A stretch of DNA of 64,000 nt, taken from assembly GCF_004358205.1 (NCBI RefSeq), contig NZ_SMYO01000005.1:248001-312000 (forward strand), given 5' to 3'. Shown here in pieces: positions 38,208-49,171 of the stretch. A model generated the notes under the pieces. It searched no databases, was not told the origin of the DNA, and was given only the letters and a program-made list of their open reading frames with translations. The DNA comes from Bacillus salipaludis (lineage in GTDB: Bacteria > Bacillota > Bacilli > Bacillales_B > DSM-18226). Numbering within the stretch: position 1 is the first letter of the stretch; each line of letters starts with the position of its first letter. The position numbers and the translations under genes are program-made.

Positions 38208-39350
38208 ATGGAACGAATCTATCTCGACCATGCCGCTACAACACCGATGCATCCAAGAGTTATGGAGAAAATGCTTGCAGCCATGAATGAAACCTTCGGG
38301 AATCCCTCAAGTATCCATTCTTTTGGAAGAGAAGCTCGGCACAGAATCGACCTCGCACGCGAAAGAATGGCAAAAAGTATCGGTGCAAAAGAGGTAGAGA
38401 TTATTTTTACAAGCGGTGGAACCGAAGCGGATAATATGGCCCTATTTGGCGTTGCTGAAAGTTATCAAGCGAATGGGAAGCATATTATAACCTCACAAAT
38501 AGAGCACCATGCAGTACTTCACGCCGGTCATAAATTAGAAAAGATGGGGTATGAGGTTACCTATTTGCCTGTGGATGAAACTGGAAGGGTGTCTGTGGCC
38601 GAATTAAAAAATGCATTAAGAGAAGATACTATTCTCGTCTCAATCATGTACGGGAACAATGAGGTAGGGACACTCCAGCCAATTGCTGAAATTGGGGAGC
38701 TCTTGAAAGACCATCAAGCAAAATTTCATACCGATGCTGTACAAGCCTACGGTGTTGAAAAAATAGATGTTAACGAATGTAATATTGACTTGTTGTCCGT
38801 TACAGCTCATAAAATTAATGGCCCGAAAGGTATCGGCTTTTTATATGCCCGCGAAAATGTTAAACTAGCGCCACGTCAATTTGGCGGAGAGCAAGAGCGA
38901 AAAAGACGTGCCGGTACCGAAAATGTTGCCTCAATTGTTGGTTTTCACGAAGCTGTTTTAATTTCGGCGGAAGAACTGTCTGAAAAAAGGAATAGGTACA
39001 TGGGGTTTAAGGAGACGTTTATTCAAAAACTCCGAGAGCACAGAATCGATTTTGCACTAAACGGAACACTTGAACATTCGCTGCCACATGTATTAAACTT
39101 AAGCTTTCCGGGGACAAATGTCGAGCAAATGCTTGTGAATCTCGATTTGGCGGGAATAGCGGTCTCTAGCGGTTCAGCATGTACAGCGGGTTCGATTGAA
39201 CCTTCTCATGTACTGGTTGCTATGTTTGGAAAAGGATCTGAGCGGTTAATTAATTCGATTCGCTTTAGCTTTGGTTATGATACGACTACAGAGCAAATAG
39301 TGAGAGCGGCTGAAGAGACAGCCAGAATTGTAACTCGCTTAAAAAAATAG
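38208..39350 (+). CDS. iscS: Cysteine desulfurase (YrvO/IscS type)
   Basis: This 380-residue PLP enzyme begins MERIYLDHAATTPMHPRV. The PLP lysine is in LSVTAHKINGPKGIG, and the sulfur-carrying cysteine is in AVSSGSACTAGSIEPSHV. It supplies persulfide sulfur, in B. subtilis directly to MnmA for tRNA 2-thiouridine. It sits 40 bp upstream of mnmA, supporting that role. ATG 38208 follows AAGGTGG; a frame opening at 38175 lacks a site. Confidence 0.93.
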   Translation: MERIYLDHAATTPMHPRVMEKMLAAMNETFGNPSSIHSFGREARHRIDLARERMAKSIGAKEVEIIFTSGGTEADNMALFGVAESYQANGKHIITSQIEHHAVLHAGHKLEKMGYEVTYLPVDETGRVSVAELKNALREDTILVSIMYGNNEVGTLQPIAEIGELLKDHQAKFHTDAVQAYGVEKIDVNECNIDLLSVTAHKINGPKGIGFLYARENVKLAPRQFGGEQERKRRAGTENVASIVGFHEAVLISAEELSEKRNRYMGFKETFIQKLREHRIDFALNGTLEHSLPHVLNLSFPGTNVEQMLVNLDLAGIAVSSGSACTAGSIEPSHVLVAMFGKGSERLINSIRFSFGYDTTTEQIVRAAEETARIVTRLKK

Positions 39351-39384
39351 ATGTACGAAACACTTTTATGAGATAGAGAGGTGA

Positions 39385-40507
<1,123 letters not shown>

Positions 40508-40509
<2 letters not shown>

Positions 40510-40548
40510 AAAAATCCCTGATTCCCCTTTTGGAATCAGGGATTTTTT
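40508..40548 (+). terminator. Terminator of mnmA
   Basis: AAAAATCCCTGATTCC and GGAATCAGGGATTTTTT arms flank CCTTTT. Confidence 0.9.
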
Positions 40549-40552
40549 CGAC

Positions 40553-40587
40553 AAATTTCGGGCGGTGCCTGTCACCGCCCGAAATTT
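40553..40587. repeat. Perfect GC-rich palindrome after mnmA
   Basis: Fifteen-base arms AAATTTCGGGCGGTG and CACCGCCCGAAATTT are perfectly complementary around CCTGT. It directly follows the mnmA terminator. This looks like a dispersed Bacillaceae REP-type palindrome rather than a second terminator, as it lacks a T-run. Confidence 0.8.
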
Positions 40588-40649
40588 ATCGAATGAACTT
40601 ACCATAGAAAAAAATATGGTATACTCTCAATAGAATGGAGTTGACTAGT

Positions 40650-41303
40650 TTGGATAAGAACCAATTGGGTGTTAAATATATGCAGGAGGGTAATTGGGAG
40701 GAAGCGGCGAAGGCTTTTAATGAGGCGATTTCTGATAGTCCGCAGGATCCGGTTGCTTATATTAATTTTGGAAATGTGCTTTCTGCTGTTGGGGATGATG
40801 AGAAAGCTTTGAAGTTTTATGAGAAGGCGATTGAGCTAGATGAGAATGCTGCAGCAGCTTATTATAGTGCGGGAAACCTCTATTTTAATAAGGAACATTT
40901 TGAGCAGGCGAAAAAAATGTTTGAAATGGCGTTGAAAAAAGGGCTTGAATCAAGTGATAACTTTTTTATGCTCGGTATCACCCTTATTCAGCTCGATCAA
41001 GGGAAATTTGCACTGCCTTATTTACAAAGAAGTGTGGAATTAAATGAAGAAGATGCTGAGGCACGCTTCCAATATGGATTATGTCTCGCTCAATTACAAT
41101 TCATTGATGAGTCAATTGTGCAATTGGAAAAATGTTTAGATCTTGATTCCCAGCATGCAGATGCCTGTTATAATTTAGGTGTTGCCTATGGCTTTAAAGA
41201 AAATCCAGAAAAAGCAGCAGAAATGTTTGATAAAGCACTTGAAATTCAGCCGGATCATTTGCTTGCCGGCTACGGAAAAAAACTAATTGAGAATGAAAAA
41301 TAA
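40650..41303 (+). CDS. yrrB: Tetratricopeptide repeat protein YrrB
   Basis: This protein of about 217 aa consists of roughly six TPR units, for example AYINFGNVLSAVGDDEKALK, AAYYSAGNLYFNKEHFEQAK and ACYNLGVAYGFKENPEKAAE. It is soluble and likely mediates protein contacts; the partner is unknown. TTG 40650 is preferred since GGAG lies 9 bases upstream; ATG 40635 overlaps that site. It stands between mnmA and recD2, as in B. subtilis. Confidence 0.85.
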   Translation: MDKNQLGVKYMQEGNWEEAAKAFNEAISDSPQDPVAYINFGNVLSAVGDDEKALKFYEKAIELDENAAAAYYSAGNLYFNKEHFEQAKKMFEMALKKGLESSDNFFMLGITLIQLDQGKFALPYLQRSVELNEEDAEARFQYGLCLAQLQFIDESIVQLEKCLDLDSQHADACYNLGVAYGFKENPEKAAEMFDKALEIQPDHLLAGYGKKLIENEK

Positions 41304-41346
41304 TTATTAACCCTTATGTCTCAAGGCCATGGAAGGAGGGAGTGTA

Positions 41347-43761
41347 ATGGAAAAGCAGGACTCACTTGATTTATTTGCCGAACAAGGAAAGTTCGTGAAG
41401 GGGAAGCATCTTGTAACGATTTTTCATAATGAGCAAAATCTATACACCGTCCTGAGAATTCGTGTGGAAGAAACCAATGACCAATATGAGGACAAAGAAG
41501 CAGTGGTAACTGGTTATTTTCCGAAAATTCACGAACAGGAAACGTATATTTTTTACGGTGAATTTAAGGAACATCCGAAATTTGGTCTTCAATTTCACAC
41601 CAATCATTTCCGAAAAGATATTCCTCAAACCGAACAAGGTGTTATTACTTATTTATCAAGTGAAATGTTTAAAGGGATTGGCAAAAAGACGGCGGAGAAT
41701 ATTGTTAAAGTATTAGGAGAAAATGCAATATCAAAAATTCTTAATCAGCCATCATTGCTCGATTCTATTCCAAAGCTGCCTCCTGAGAAGGCGAAAATGC
41801 TTTATGATACGTTAATGGAACATCAGGGACTCGAACAAGTCATGGTCGCCTTAAATCAATATGGCTTTGGTCCGCAGCTTTCGATGAGAATTTATCAAGC
41901 TTATAAGGAAGAAACCCTTGGTATTATTCAGAAAAATCCTTATAAATTGGTCGAAGATATCGAAGGAATCGGTTTTGGCCGGGCAGACGAACTAGGGTAT
42001 CAGCTTGGCATCTCCGGAAATCACCCAGACCGAATCAAAGCAGCTTGCCTTTACACGCTTGAAAATGAAAGCATGCAGACAGGACATGTATACATACCTG
42101 CCAAAGACTTATTAGAAAAAGTAAAAAACCTTCTAGAAGAAAACAAACGAGATCAAATTGAATTTTTGGATATCTCGAATGAAGTTGTTAAGCTTGAAGA
42201 AGAGGGGAAAATAATTGGCGAAGAGCAGCGTGTTTACCTCCCCTCTTTATATTTTGCTGAAAAGGGCCTCGTGACCAATATTCATCGAATCTTAGAGCAA
42301 TCCGAGTACAAAGAACAATTTCCTGAATCAGAGTTTTTACTTGCACTTGGAAACCTTGAAGAAAGACTCGGCGTGGAATATGCCCCCTCGCAAAAAGAAG
42401 CGATCCAAACGGCCTTAATGTCCCCAATGCTTATTTTAACAGGCGGACCAGGCACTGGTAAGACGACCGTCATCAAAGGGATTGTCGAGCTTTATGCCGA
42501 ACTTCATGGCTGCTCCTTAGAGCCAAAGGATTATCAAAAGAAAGACGAACCCTTTCCTTTTTTACTTGCCGCACCAACGGGCAGAGCGGCGAAAAGGATG
42601 AGCGAGTCGACAGGTCTTCCTGCCGTTACAATTCACCGTTTACTTGGTTTTAATGGAACAGAAGGTTTTGACCGAGATGAAACAACACCGCTTGAAGGAA
42701 AAATTATTATTGTAGATGAAACGTCCATGCTCGATATTTGGCTGGCCAATCAGTTGTTTAAGGCGCTTCCGGAGCATATACAAGTCATTTTGGTCGGAGA
42801 TGAAGATCAATTGCCATCTGTCGGGCCAGGACAGGTTTTAAAAGATCTGTTGAACTCAGAAAGAATTCCGACGGTTAGATTAACCGATATCTATCGTCAG
42901 GCAGAAGGGTCTTCTATCATTGAACTTGCCCATGATATTAAAAAGGGGTTTATACCGGCTAATGTAACATTCAAACAAGCTGATCGATCCTTTATCCGCT
43001 GTTCAACTGCACAGGTTGCGCAGGTTGTGGAAAAAGTCGCATTAAATGCAAAAAACAAAGGATATTCGGCAAAGGATATCCAGGTGTTGGCACCTATGTA
43101 CCGCGGACCGGCAGGGATTGACCGCTTAAATGTTTTACTACAGGAAATTTTTAATCCCAACCCAGATGGTTCGCGTAAAGAAATTACTTTCGGTGATGTA
43201 AAATACCGAATCGGTGACAAAGTGCTTCAGTTGGTCAATCAGCCGGAAAATAATGTTTTTAACGGTGATATTGGCGAAATTATTTCGATCATCTATGCAA
43301 AAGAAAATACCGAAAAACAAGATATGATTTACATTTCCTATGAGGGTCATGAGGTAGAATATACAAAGCAGGATTTGACGCAAATTACCCATGCTTATTG
43401 CTGCTCAGTCCATAAGTCGCAGGGAAGCGAGTTTCCGATTGTCATTCTCCCAATCACAAGAAGCTACTACCGAATGCTGCGGCGGAATTTAATTTATACA
43501 GCGATTACCCGCAGTAAACAATCATTAATTCTCTGTGGTGAAGAAGATGCCTTAAGGATGGGCGTCGAAAGAGCGGATGAATTAAGCAGACTTACGACCC
43601 TTTGCCATAAGCTGCAGGAATCCATCCCTGCCAATGGAACCGAAACAAATTCGGAAACACAAATTACCGATGGGTTGACATTAGAGGAAACCTTAATGAA
43701 GGTTGATCCAATGATTGGAATGGAAAACCTTACACCTTATGATTTTATGGTTAATAACTGA
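41347..43761 (+). CDS. recD2: RecD2-type DNA helicase
   Basis: RecD2 (YrrC, 804 aa) is a 5'-3' SF1 helicase that acts in replication-fork maintenance outside RecBCD. The long N-terminal region has helix-hairpin-helix motifs FKGIGKKTAENIVKVLG and VEDIEGIGFGRADELG. Walker A is ILTGGPGTGKTTVIKG, motif II is IIIVDETSMLDIW, and the C-terminal motif is HAYCCSVHKSQGSEFPIVI. ATG 41347 follows GGAGGG by 7 bases. Confidence 0.95.
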   Translation: MEKQDSLDLFAEQGKFVKGKHLVTIFHNEQNLYTVLRIRVEETNDQYEDKEAVVTGYFPKIHEQETYIFYGEFKEHPKFGLQFHTNHFRKDIPQTEQGVITYLSSEMFKGIGKKTAENIVKVLGENAISKILNQPSLLDSIPKLPPEKAKMLYDTLMEHQGLEQVMVALNQYGFGPQLSMRIYQAYKEETLGIIQKNPYKLVEDIEGIGFGRADELGYQLGISGNHPDRIKAACLYTLENESMQTGHVYIPAKDLLEKVKNLLEENKRDQIEFLDISNEVVKLEEEGKIIGEEQRVYLPSLYFAEKGLVTNIHRILEQSEYKEQFPESEFLLALGNLEERLGVEYAPSQKEAIQTALMSPMLILTGGPGTGKTTVIKGIVELYAELHGCSLEPKDYQKKDEPFPFLLAAPTGRAAKRMSESTGLPAVTIHRLLGFNGTEGFDRDETTPLEGKIIIVDETSMLDIWLANQLFKALPEHIQVILVGDEDQLPSVGPGQVLKDLLNSERIPTVRLTDIYRQAEGSSIIELAHDIKKGFIPANVTFKQADRSFIRCSTAQVAQVVEKVALNAKNKGYSAKDIQVLAPMYRGPAGIDRLNVLLQEIFNPNPDGSRKEITFGDVKYRIGDKVLQLVNQPENNVFNGDIGEIISIIYAKENTEKQDMIYISYEGHEVEYTKQDLTQITHAYCCSVHKSQGSEFPIVILPITRSYYRMLRRNLIYTAITRSKQSLILCGEEDALRMGVERADELSRLTTLCHKLQESIPANGTETNSETQITDGLTLEETLMKVDPMIGMENLTPYDFMVNN

Positions 43762-43793
43762 AACTATAAATGTTCGGAAAGGTGGGACACTTT

Positions 43794-44267
43794 TTGCGGA
43801 CATTTTCTTTATTAAAAAATCAACCGGTGTTTGACATCAAATCAGGGACGAAAATCGGTGAAGTAAGTGATTTGTTTATCACAAGCAATGGAGTCGTAAA
43901 AGGTTTATTGGTCAAAAAAGGCGTTTTCAAACAAACCGTTTTTTTGGACATTCAGAACATTGCTTCCTTTGGGGCGGATGGTGTCATGATTGAAGATGCT
44001 GACCATTTAGAAAAGCTTAAAACACCTCCGGAATATACTTTTTCGCATCAACATCCCTTAAATGGGCACATGATTGTATCAAAGAGCGGAGATTCAATCG
44101 GCTTATTAAAGGATGTATATTTTCTGGAAGAATTGGGCACAATCGTAGGGTATGAAATTACGGATGGCTTCTTTTCAGAAATCACTGAGGGGAAACAGGT
44201 TATTCAATCCGAAAAGCCCCCGGCGATTGGAAGAGATGCCATCATCGTAGATGTTAACCAAACGTGA
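43794..44267 (+). CDS. yrrD: PRC-barrel domain protein YrrD
   Basis: This 157-residue protein has two PRC-barrel-like halves: LLKNQPVFDIKSGTKIGEVS (residues 5-24) and NGHMIVSKSGDSIGLLKDVY, each with the GxxIGxVxD pattern. PRC-barrels usually bind RNA or other proteins; the role in Bacillus is unknown. TTG 43794 is chosen as AAAGGTGGG lies about 8 bases upstream; the frame opens at ATG 43770 without a site. It follows recD2. Confidence 0.8.
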   Translation: MRTFSLLKNQPVFDIKSGTKIGEVSDLFITSNGVVKGLLVKKGVFKQTVFLDIQNIASFGADGVMIEDADHLEKLKTPPEYTFSHQHPLNGHMIVSKSGDSIGLLKDVYFLEELGTIVGYEITDGFFSEITEGKQVIQSEKPPAIGRDAIIVDVNQT

Positions 44268-44279
44268 GGTGTCTTTTTC

Positions 44280-44471
44280 ATGTTAAAGTGTCCCAATTGC
44301 CAGAGTAAGGATATCGGAAAAATTGGTATTAACCAATATTATTGCTGGAATTGTTTTATTGAATTGTCCCTTTCTAAAGGCATTATTAATACCCATCAAG
44401 TCGAGGAAGATGGGACTCTTAGTTCCTTAGATGATTTGTTTGAAGAAGAAGAGCGTCGTTACACCATTTAA
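44280..44471 (+). CDS. Small zinc-ribbon protein
   Basis: This 63-residue protein has a CPNC and a CWNC pair (residues 4-7 and 22-25), spaced as a zinc ribbon, and an acidic tail (LDDLFEEEERRYTI). I cannot name it; similar short proteins are found in Bacillaceae next to yrrD. A GAGGTG site precedes the ATG, 12 bp after yrrD, so it is probably in the same transcript. Confidence 0.75.
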   Translation: MLKCPNCQSKDIGKIGINQYYCWNCFIELSLSKGIINTHQVEEDGTLSSLDDLFEEEERRYTI

Positions 44472-44528
44472 TTTTAATCAGCTAGCACCTGTTCGGAGAA
44501 TTCCTATCTTAAAGAAGAGGTGATACGT

Positions 44529-44663
44529 ATGAATAAAATGATGACGACTGTTGTTGCTTTTGGGGCGGGAATGGCAGCTTACAACTGGGCACAGCGAAAC
44601 AATGTTATGTCAGCCCGCAATATGAAAAAAATGCAGAGGAAAGTTAAACGAACGATCTTTTAA
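44529..44663 (+). CDS. yrzQ: YrzQ-like DUF3918 small protein
   Basis: This 44-residue protein was found by reading the gap. It has a hydrophobic N-terminal half (MMTTVVAFGAGMAAYNWA) and a basic tail (RNMKKMQRKVKRTIF), the DUF3918 layout of B. subtilis YrzQ. GAGGTG lies 8 bases before the ATG and a terminator follows directly. Function unknown. Confidence 0.8.
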   Translation: MNKMMTTVVAFGAGMAAYNWAQRNNVMSARNMKKMQRKVKRTIF

Positions 44664-44667
44664 ACCA

Positions 44668-44694
44668 AAACCCCCTCCATTAGAGGGGGTTTTT
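44668..44694 (+). terminator. Terminator of yrzQ
   Basis: AAAACCCCCTC and GAGGGGGTTTTT arms flank CATTA. Confidence 0.9.
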
Positions 44695-44747
44695 AATGCA
44701 TAATTCCTACCTCCCCCTCCAACACTAACCAAAAAGGGGTGAGTGGG

Positions 44748-45827
44748 TTGGATATTCGTATGAAATGGTATTACCGAATTGGGTTCTTGCTCCTTTTATT
44801 AGTGGCGATTTATTTGTTTTTTAAAATTCGTTTTGTCTGGCTGCCAATAGTAAAGGTTGTATTTTATATTTTATTACCTTTTCTAATAGCAGGTTTTATT
44901 ACCTATCTGCTTCATCCGATTATAGAAAAGCTTCATGAAAAAGGACTTCACCGTGGCCTTGCAATATTCCTCATCTACTGCCTATTCTTTGGAGGTCTCG
45001 GCTATGCTTTATACAAGGGAATTCCAGCTTTTATCAATCAGTTAAAAGATCTATCGGAAAGTGCTCCACTTTTAGCGGAGCAATACCGTGGCTGGATTCA
45101 TACTCTTCAATCCCATACACGGGAATGGCCGGATGGACTTCAAGGAAAAATGAATGACGGAATTGATGCATTTGAGGAAAAGTTAAATTCTTTGCTCACT
45201 ATCATGGTCGAAATTCTCTTAAACTTTCTTAATTCTGCGTTAATCGTGATGATTATTCCATTTATCGCATTCTATATGTTAAAGGATTTCCCCTTAATTA
45301 AACGAGTGGTGTGGTATTTAACCCCTCGGAAATGGCGCAGACAGGGAAAACGTTTTTTAAGGGATGTAGACGATTCATTGGGGAGTTACATAAGGGGGCA
45401 GCTCCTTGTTTGTGTCATTATTGGCAGTGCTGCATCACTATTATTTTGGGTTTTTCATTTGCGTTACCCGCTCCTTTTAGGATTTATTGTTGGGATAACG
45501 GATGTCATCCCTTATTTTGGTCCTATTTTAGGTGCAGTTCCGGCAGTTATTATTGCCGCTACCCTTTCAGTAAAGCTTGTGATTGTTACAATCGTAATTA
45601 TTTTAGTGCTACAATTTCTTGAAGGGAATATTCTTTCCCCTTATATTGTCGGAAGAAGTCTTCATATGCATCCGCTCCTCATTATGCTCGCCATCACGGC
45701 CGGTGGAGAAATTGGCGGTGTTATTGGGCTCATTTTGGCTGTCCCGGTACTTGTTGTCTTAAAGGTGGGAGCTAATCATGCAAAAAATCATTTTATCCAA
45801 AAAAATACGAAGGATTCCCCGTCCTAA
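44748..45827 (+). CDS. yrrI: AI-2E-family transporter YrrI
   Basis: This membrane protein of about 359 aa has eight helices. Two lie at the N terminus, then comes a hydrophilic domain (residues 80-140), then the conserved IIPFIAFYMLKDFPLIKR. The C-terminal block LLGFIVGITDVIPYFGPILG and EGNILSPYIVGRSLHMHP is the family signature. Members export or antiport various solutes; the substrate is unknown. TTG 44748 follows AAAGGGGTG by 8 bases. It precedes alaS as in B. subtilis. Confidence 0.88.
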   Translation: MDIRMKWYYRIGFLLLLLVAIYLFFKIRFVWLPIVKVVFYILLPFLIAGFITYLLHPIIEKLHEKGLHRGLAIFLIYCLFFGGLGYALYKGIPAFINQLKDLSESAPLLAEQYRGWIHTLQSHTREWPDGLQGKMNDGIDAFEEKLNSLLTIMVEILLNFLNSALIVMIIPFIAFYMLKDFPLIKRVVWYLTPRKWRRQGKRFLRDVDDSLGSYIRGQLLVCVIIGSAASLLFWVFHLRYPLLLGFIVGITDVIPYFGPILGAVPAVIIAATLSVKLVIVTIVIILVLQFLEGNILSPYIVGRSLHMHPLLIMLAITAGGEIGGVIGLILAVPVLVVLKVGANHAKNHFIQKNTKDSPS

Positions 45828-45856
45828 TTGACAAACAATTTTAGAGTGGCTATAAT
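45828..45856 (+). promoter_or_regulatory. Sigma-A promoter for the alaS leader
   Basis: Consensus TTGACA directly after the yrrI stop codon, a 17-bp spacer and consensus TATAAT. Confidence 0.85.
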
Positions 45857-45862
45857 TCGTCA

Positions 45863-46136
45863 TATAGTATGAATAAAAATGTATGTAACATGTTGAAGGA
45901 TCGAGTATGTTGTAGACCATTTGTAACGCCTAAAGTGCGTGAAGAGAGGAGCTTCCAAGGCTGAAAGAAGCTCTAAATGAAGGATGACAGAAAGCTAATC
46001 CAGAGTGCAGCTAATCCCTGCCGTTTTGCCGCGTTAAGGCAGCTGAGAGATGAATACAGCTTTTGTATTCATAATCAGGGTGGTACCGCGAGTCAAGTCC
46101 TCGTCCCTGTTTTAGGGATGAGGGCTTTTTTGTATT
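45863..46136 (+). promoter_or_regulatory. T-box riboswitch leader of alaS
   Basis: The T-box core AGGGTGGTACCGCGAG is at 46077-46092, followed by the terminator CCTCGTCCCT/AGGGATGAGG with a T-run (to about 46133). Stem I closes with GGAT (45898-45901) and ATCC (45998-46001); loop-E AGTA is at 45904. The specifier is GCT (Ala, 45994-45996) followed by A, and the bulge TGGT pairs with the A73 of tRNA-Ala. All parts agree on alanine. Confidence 0.95.
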
Positions 46137-46148
46137 TTTTTAAATATA

Positions 46149-46393
46149 GGCTGTGTTAAAGGTCAATGTTGATTTTTTAACCCTATTGATTGGAGCGGAA
46201 GGCACGAAGACTCCTCGAAAATGCTAACGCATTTTCTTCGTGCGTGGGCGGATTCAAGGAAGCAATTCAGTGTCCTGTGGGAGTACGGGGCAGGGGAGAC
46301 CCCGCTTGGAGCAAAGCGACGAGGAGGCTCCCCGGACCGCCCACGAACCGCTTGTGCCTGAGAGCGGAAATCAACAGACAAGTTTAACACACC
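46149..46393 (+). repeat. Long GGAGCGGAA repeat inserted in the alaS leader
   Basis: Outer inverted ends GGCTGTGTTAAAGGT...TTGATT and AATCAACA...TTTAACACACC enclose a GC-rich block of about 165 bp, which is itself flanked by GGAGCGGAA (left) and AGAGCGGAA (right). It lies between the T-box terminator and the alaS ribosome site. A closely similar copy is inverted at 62498-62693. Reading frames inside are not genes. Confidence 0.8.
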
Positions 46394-46418
46394 TAAATAT
46401 ATTAGGAGGTCTAAACAA

Positions 46419-49052
46419 ATGAAAAATTTAACAGGCTCTGAAATCCGCAAAATGTTTTTAGACTTTTTTAAAGAAAAAGGTCATTCCGTTGAACCAAGTG
46501 CACCCCTTGTACCGATTGATGATCCATCGCTTCTTTGGATTAACAGCGGGGTTGCAACCTTAAAGAAGTATTTTGACGGCCGGGTCATTCCGGAAAATCC
46601 AAGGATTACAAATGCACAAAAATCAATCCGTACCAATGATATTGAAAATGTTGGTCAAACAGCCCGACACCATACATTTTTTGAAATGCTTGGGAATTTC
46701 TCCATCGGTGATTATTTCAAAGAAGAAGCGATTATTTGGGCATGGGAGTTTTTAACGGATCAAAAATGGATTAATTTTGATCCAGAATTGCTGTCCGTTA
46801 CCATCCATCCGGAAGACGAAGAAGCATATGAAATTTGGAACAAAAAGATTGGGATTCCTGAGGAACGCATTATCCGCCTTGAAGGGAACTTCTGGGATAT
46901 CGGTGAAGGCCCAAGCGGTCCAAACTCAGAGATATTTTATGACCGCGGTCCGGAATATGGTGATGACCCGGCAGATCCAGAGCTTTATCCTGGAGGAGAA
47001 AACGAACGATATCTTGAAGTATGGAACCTAGTATTTTCGCAATTTAACCATAATCCAGATGGAACCTACACGCCGCTGCCAAAGAAAAATATTGATACCG
47101 GCATGGGCTTAGAAAGAATGGCGTCTGTCGTTCAAAATGTTCCAACAAACTTTGATACGGATTTATTTATGCCAATTATTCGTGCAACAGAAGAAATTTC
47201 AGGCGAAAAATATGGTGCAGACAAGGAAAAAGATGTTGCCTTTAAGGTAATTGCCGATCATATTCGGACAGTTGCATTTGCTGTTGGTGATGGTGCATTG
47301 CCTTCTAATGAAGGTCGTGGTTATGTATTGCGCCGCTTGCTTCGCCGCGCGGTCCGTTATGCAAAACAAATCAATATAAACCGTCCGTTTATGTATGAAC
47401 TTGTTTCTGTTGTAGGGGAAGTGATGCATGACTTCTATCCTCAAGTAAAGGAAAAATCAGAGTTTATTCAAAAGGTAATTAAAAATGAGGAAGAGCGTTT
47501 CCATGAAACACTTCATGAAGGCTTAGCGATTTTATCAAATGTCATTAAAAAAGAGAAGGAAAAGGGAAGCGACACGATTCCTGGAGCAGATGTTTTCCGA
47601 CTGTATGACACATACGGATTCCCTGTTGAATTAACGGAGGAATATGCTTTAGAAGACGGGATGAAAATTGATCATGACGGGTTTGAAGAGGAAATGGAAC
47701 AACAGCGCGAGCGTGCCCGCGCAGCTCGTCAAGATGTTGATTCCATGCAGGTTCAAGGCACTGTGCTTGGAAATCTGAAAGTCGAAAGCCAATTTATTGG
47801 CTATGGAAATCTTCAAACAAATGCTAAGGTTGTTGCGATTATTAAAGATGGTGAATTAGTCCAGGAAGCAGCAATTGGCGAAGAAATCCAGTTTATCCTG
47901 GATGCTACTCCGTTCTATGCAGAAAGCGGTGGACAAATTGCAGACCATGGTGTACTTCAGGCTGATGGTATTTCTGTAAAAATTAAAGATGTTCATAAGG
48001 CTCCAAATGGCCAAAACCTTCATAAGGCTGTGGTTGAAGCGGGAACCCTAAAAACCGGTCAAACGGTTACAGCTGTGGTTGACCAAGTAAACCGTGTGAA
48101 AATTACAAAGAACCATACGGCTACCCATTTACTTCATCAAGCATTAAAGGATGTACTTGGAACCCATGTTAACCAGGCAGGATCATTAGTTGAACCTGAT
48201 CGGCTTCGTTTTGACTTTTCCCATTTTGGACAGGTAAAACCGGAAGAACTTGAGCAGGTTGAGCAAATTGTGAATGAAAAGATTTGGCGAAACATGGAGG
48301 TAGATATCAATTTAAAACCAATCGCTGAAGCAAAGGCAATGGGGGCGATGGCCCTATTTGGCGAAAAATACGGTGATATTGTCCGCGTGGTAAAAGTTGG
48401 TGATTACAGCCTCGAACTTTGCGGTGGCTGCCATGTTCCGAATACTTCCGTTATTGGTTTATTTAAGATTGTCTCAGAAGGCGGTATTGGTGCCGGGACA
48501 AGAAGAATTGAAGCGGTTACTGGTGAAGCGGCATACCTGCTTTTAAATGAACAGGTTGGATTGCTAAAAGAAGCAGCTGAAAAGTTAAAAACTAATCCAA
48601 AGGACATCGTATCTCGTATTGAGGGTCTTTCTGCCGAAATTAAGCAGCTGCATCGTGAAAATGAATCATTGGCAGCAAAGTTTGGAAACATTGAAGCAGG
48701 AAATCTTGTTTCCAGGGCAAAGGAAATTGATGGTGTTAACGTATTGTTTGCAAAGGTTCAGGCAGCTGATATGAATAACTTAAGGAATATGGCTGATGAT
48801 TTGAAACAAAAACTTGGATCTGCTGTCATTCTTTTAGGAAGTGTTCATGAAGGAAAAGTGAATTTAATTTCTGCTGTTACAAAGGATTTAAATGAAAAGG
48901 GCTATCATGCCGGAAAATTGATAAAAGAAGTGGCAACACGATGCGGCGGCGGTGGCGGCGGTCGCCCTGATATGGCTCAGGCTGGCGGTAAGGATCCTGA
49001 AAAACTTGATTCTGCCCTGCAATTCGTCGAAGAATGGGTAAAATCCATTTGA
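46419..49052 (+). CDS. alaS: Alanyl-tRNA synthetase
   Basis: AlaS (877 aa) is a class II synthetase with editing. The N-terminal motif is [16 protein letters not shown]; motif 2 surrounds [19 protein letters not shown]. The editing zinc site is [13 protein letters not shown] together with CGGCHVPNT. The C-terminal DHHA1/C-Ala domain ends with [23 protein letters not shown] precedes the ATG. It is under T-box control. Confidence 0.97.
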   Translation: MKNLTGSEIRKMFLDFFKEKGHSVEPSAPLVPIDDPSLLWINSGVATLKKYFDGRVIPENPRITNAQKSIRTNDIENVGQTARHHTFFEMLGNFSIGDYFKEEAIIWAWEFLTDQKWINFDPELLSVTIHPEDEEAYEIWNKKIGIPEERIIRLEGNFWDIGEGPSGPNSEIFYDRGPEYGDDPADPELYPGGENERYLEVWNLVFSQFNHNPDGTYTPLPKKNIDTGMGLERMASVVQNVPTNFDTDLFMPIIRATEEISGEKYGADKEKDVAFKVIADHIRTVAFAVGDGALPSNEGRGYVLRRLLRRAVRYAKQININRPFMYELVSVVGEVMHDFYPQVKEKSEFIQKVIKNEEERFHETLHEGLAILSNVIKKEKEKGSDTIPGADVFRLYDTYGFPVELTEEYALEDGMKIDHDGFEEEMEQQRERARAARQDVDSMQVQGTVLGNLKVESQFIGYGNLQTNAKVVAIIKDGELVQEAAIGEEIQFILDATPFYAESGGQIADHGVLQADGISVKIKDVHKAPNGQNLHKAVVEAGTLKTGQTVTAVVDQVNRVKITKNHTATHLLHQALKDVLGTHVNQAGSLVEPDRLRFDFSHFGQVKPEELEQVEQIVNEKIWRNMEVDINLKPIAEAKAMGAMALFGEKYGDIVRVVKVGDYSLELCGGCHVPNTSVIGLFKIVSEGGIGAGTRRIEAVTGEAAYLLLNEQVGLLKEAAEKLKTNPKDIVSRIEGLSAEIKQLHRENESLAAKFGNIEAGNLVSRAKEIDGVNVLFAKVQAADMNNLRNMADDLKQKLGSAVILLGSVHEGKVNLISAVTKDLNEKGYHAGKLIKEVATRCGGGGGGRPDMAQAGGKDPEKLDSALQFVEEWVKSI

Positions 49053-49095
49053 TAATGGGACAAAGTAGTGTAAAATGTAGGTAACTGAATTAAAA

Positions 49096-49126
49096 AGCTC
49101 CAGCGACTTATCCAGACACTGGAGCT
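49096..49126. repeat. Hairpin after alaS, likely repeat remnant
   Basis: AGCTCCAG and CTGGAGCT arms are followed by AGATTAGACAA, which resembles the TTGTCTAGCT end of the repeat at 37461 read on the other strand. It may also weakly terminate alaS, but there is no proper T-run. Confidence 0.5.
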
Positions 49127-49171
49127 AGATTAGACAATTTTCTCCTTATCACGAATGCGAGGTGCAATAAA

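Noticed and set aside
46190..46422. Frames in the alaS leader repeat (and the matching one at 62458-62685)
   Set aside because: Both copies give the same peptide because they are the same repeat. There is no ribosome site or promoter, and GC-rich palindromic DNA tends to lack stops.
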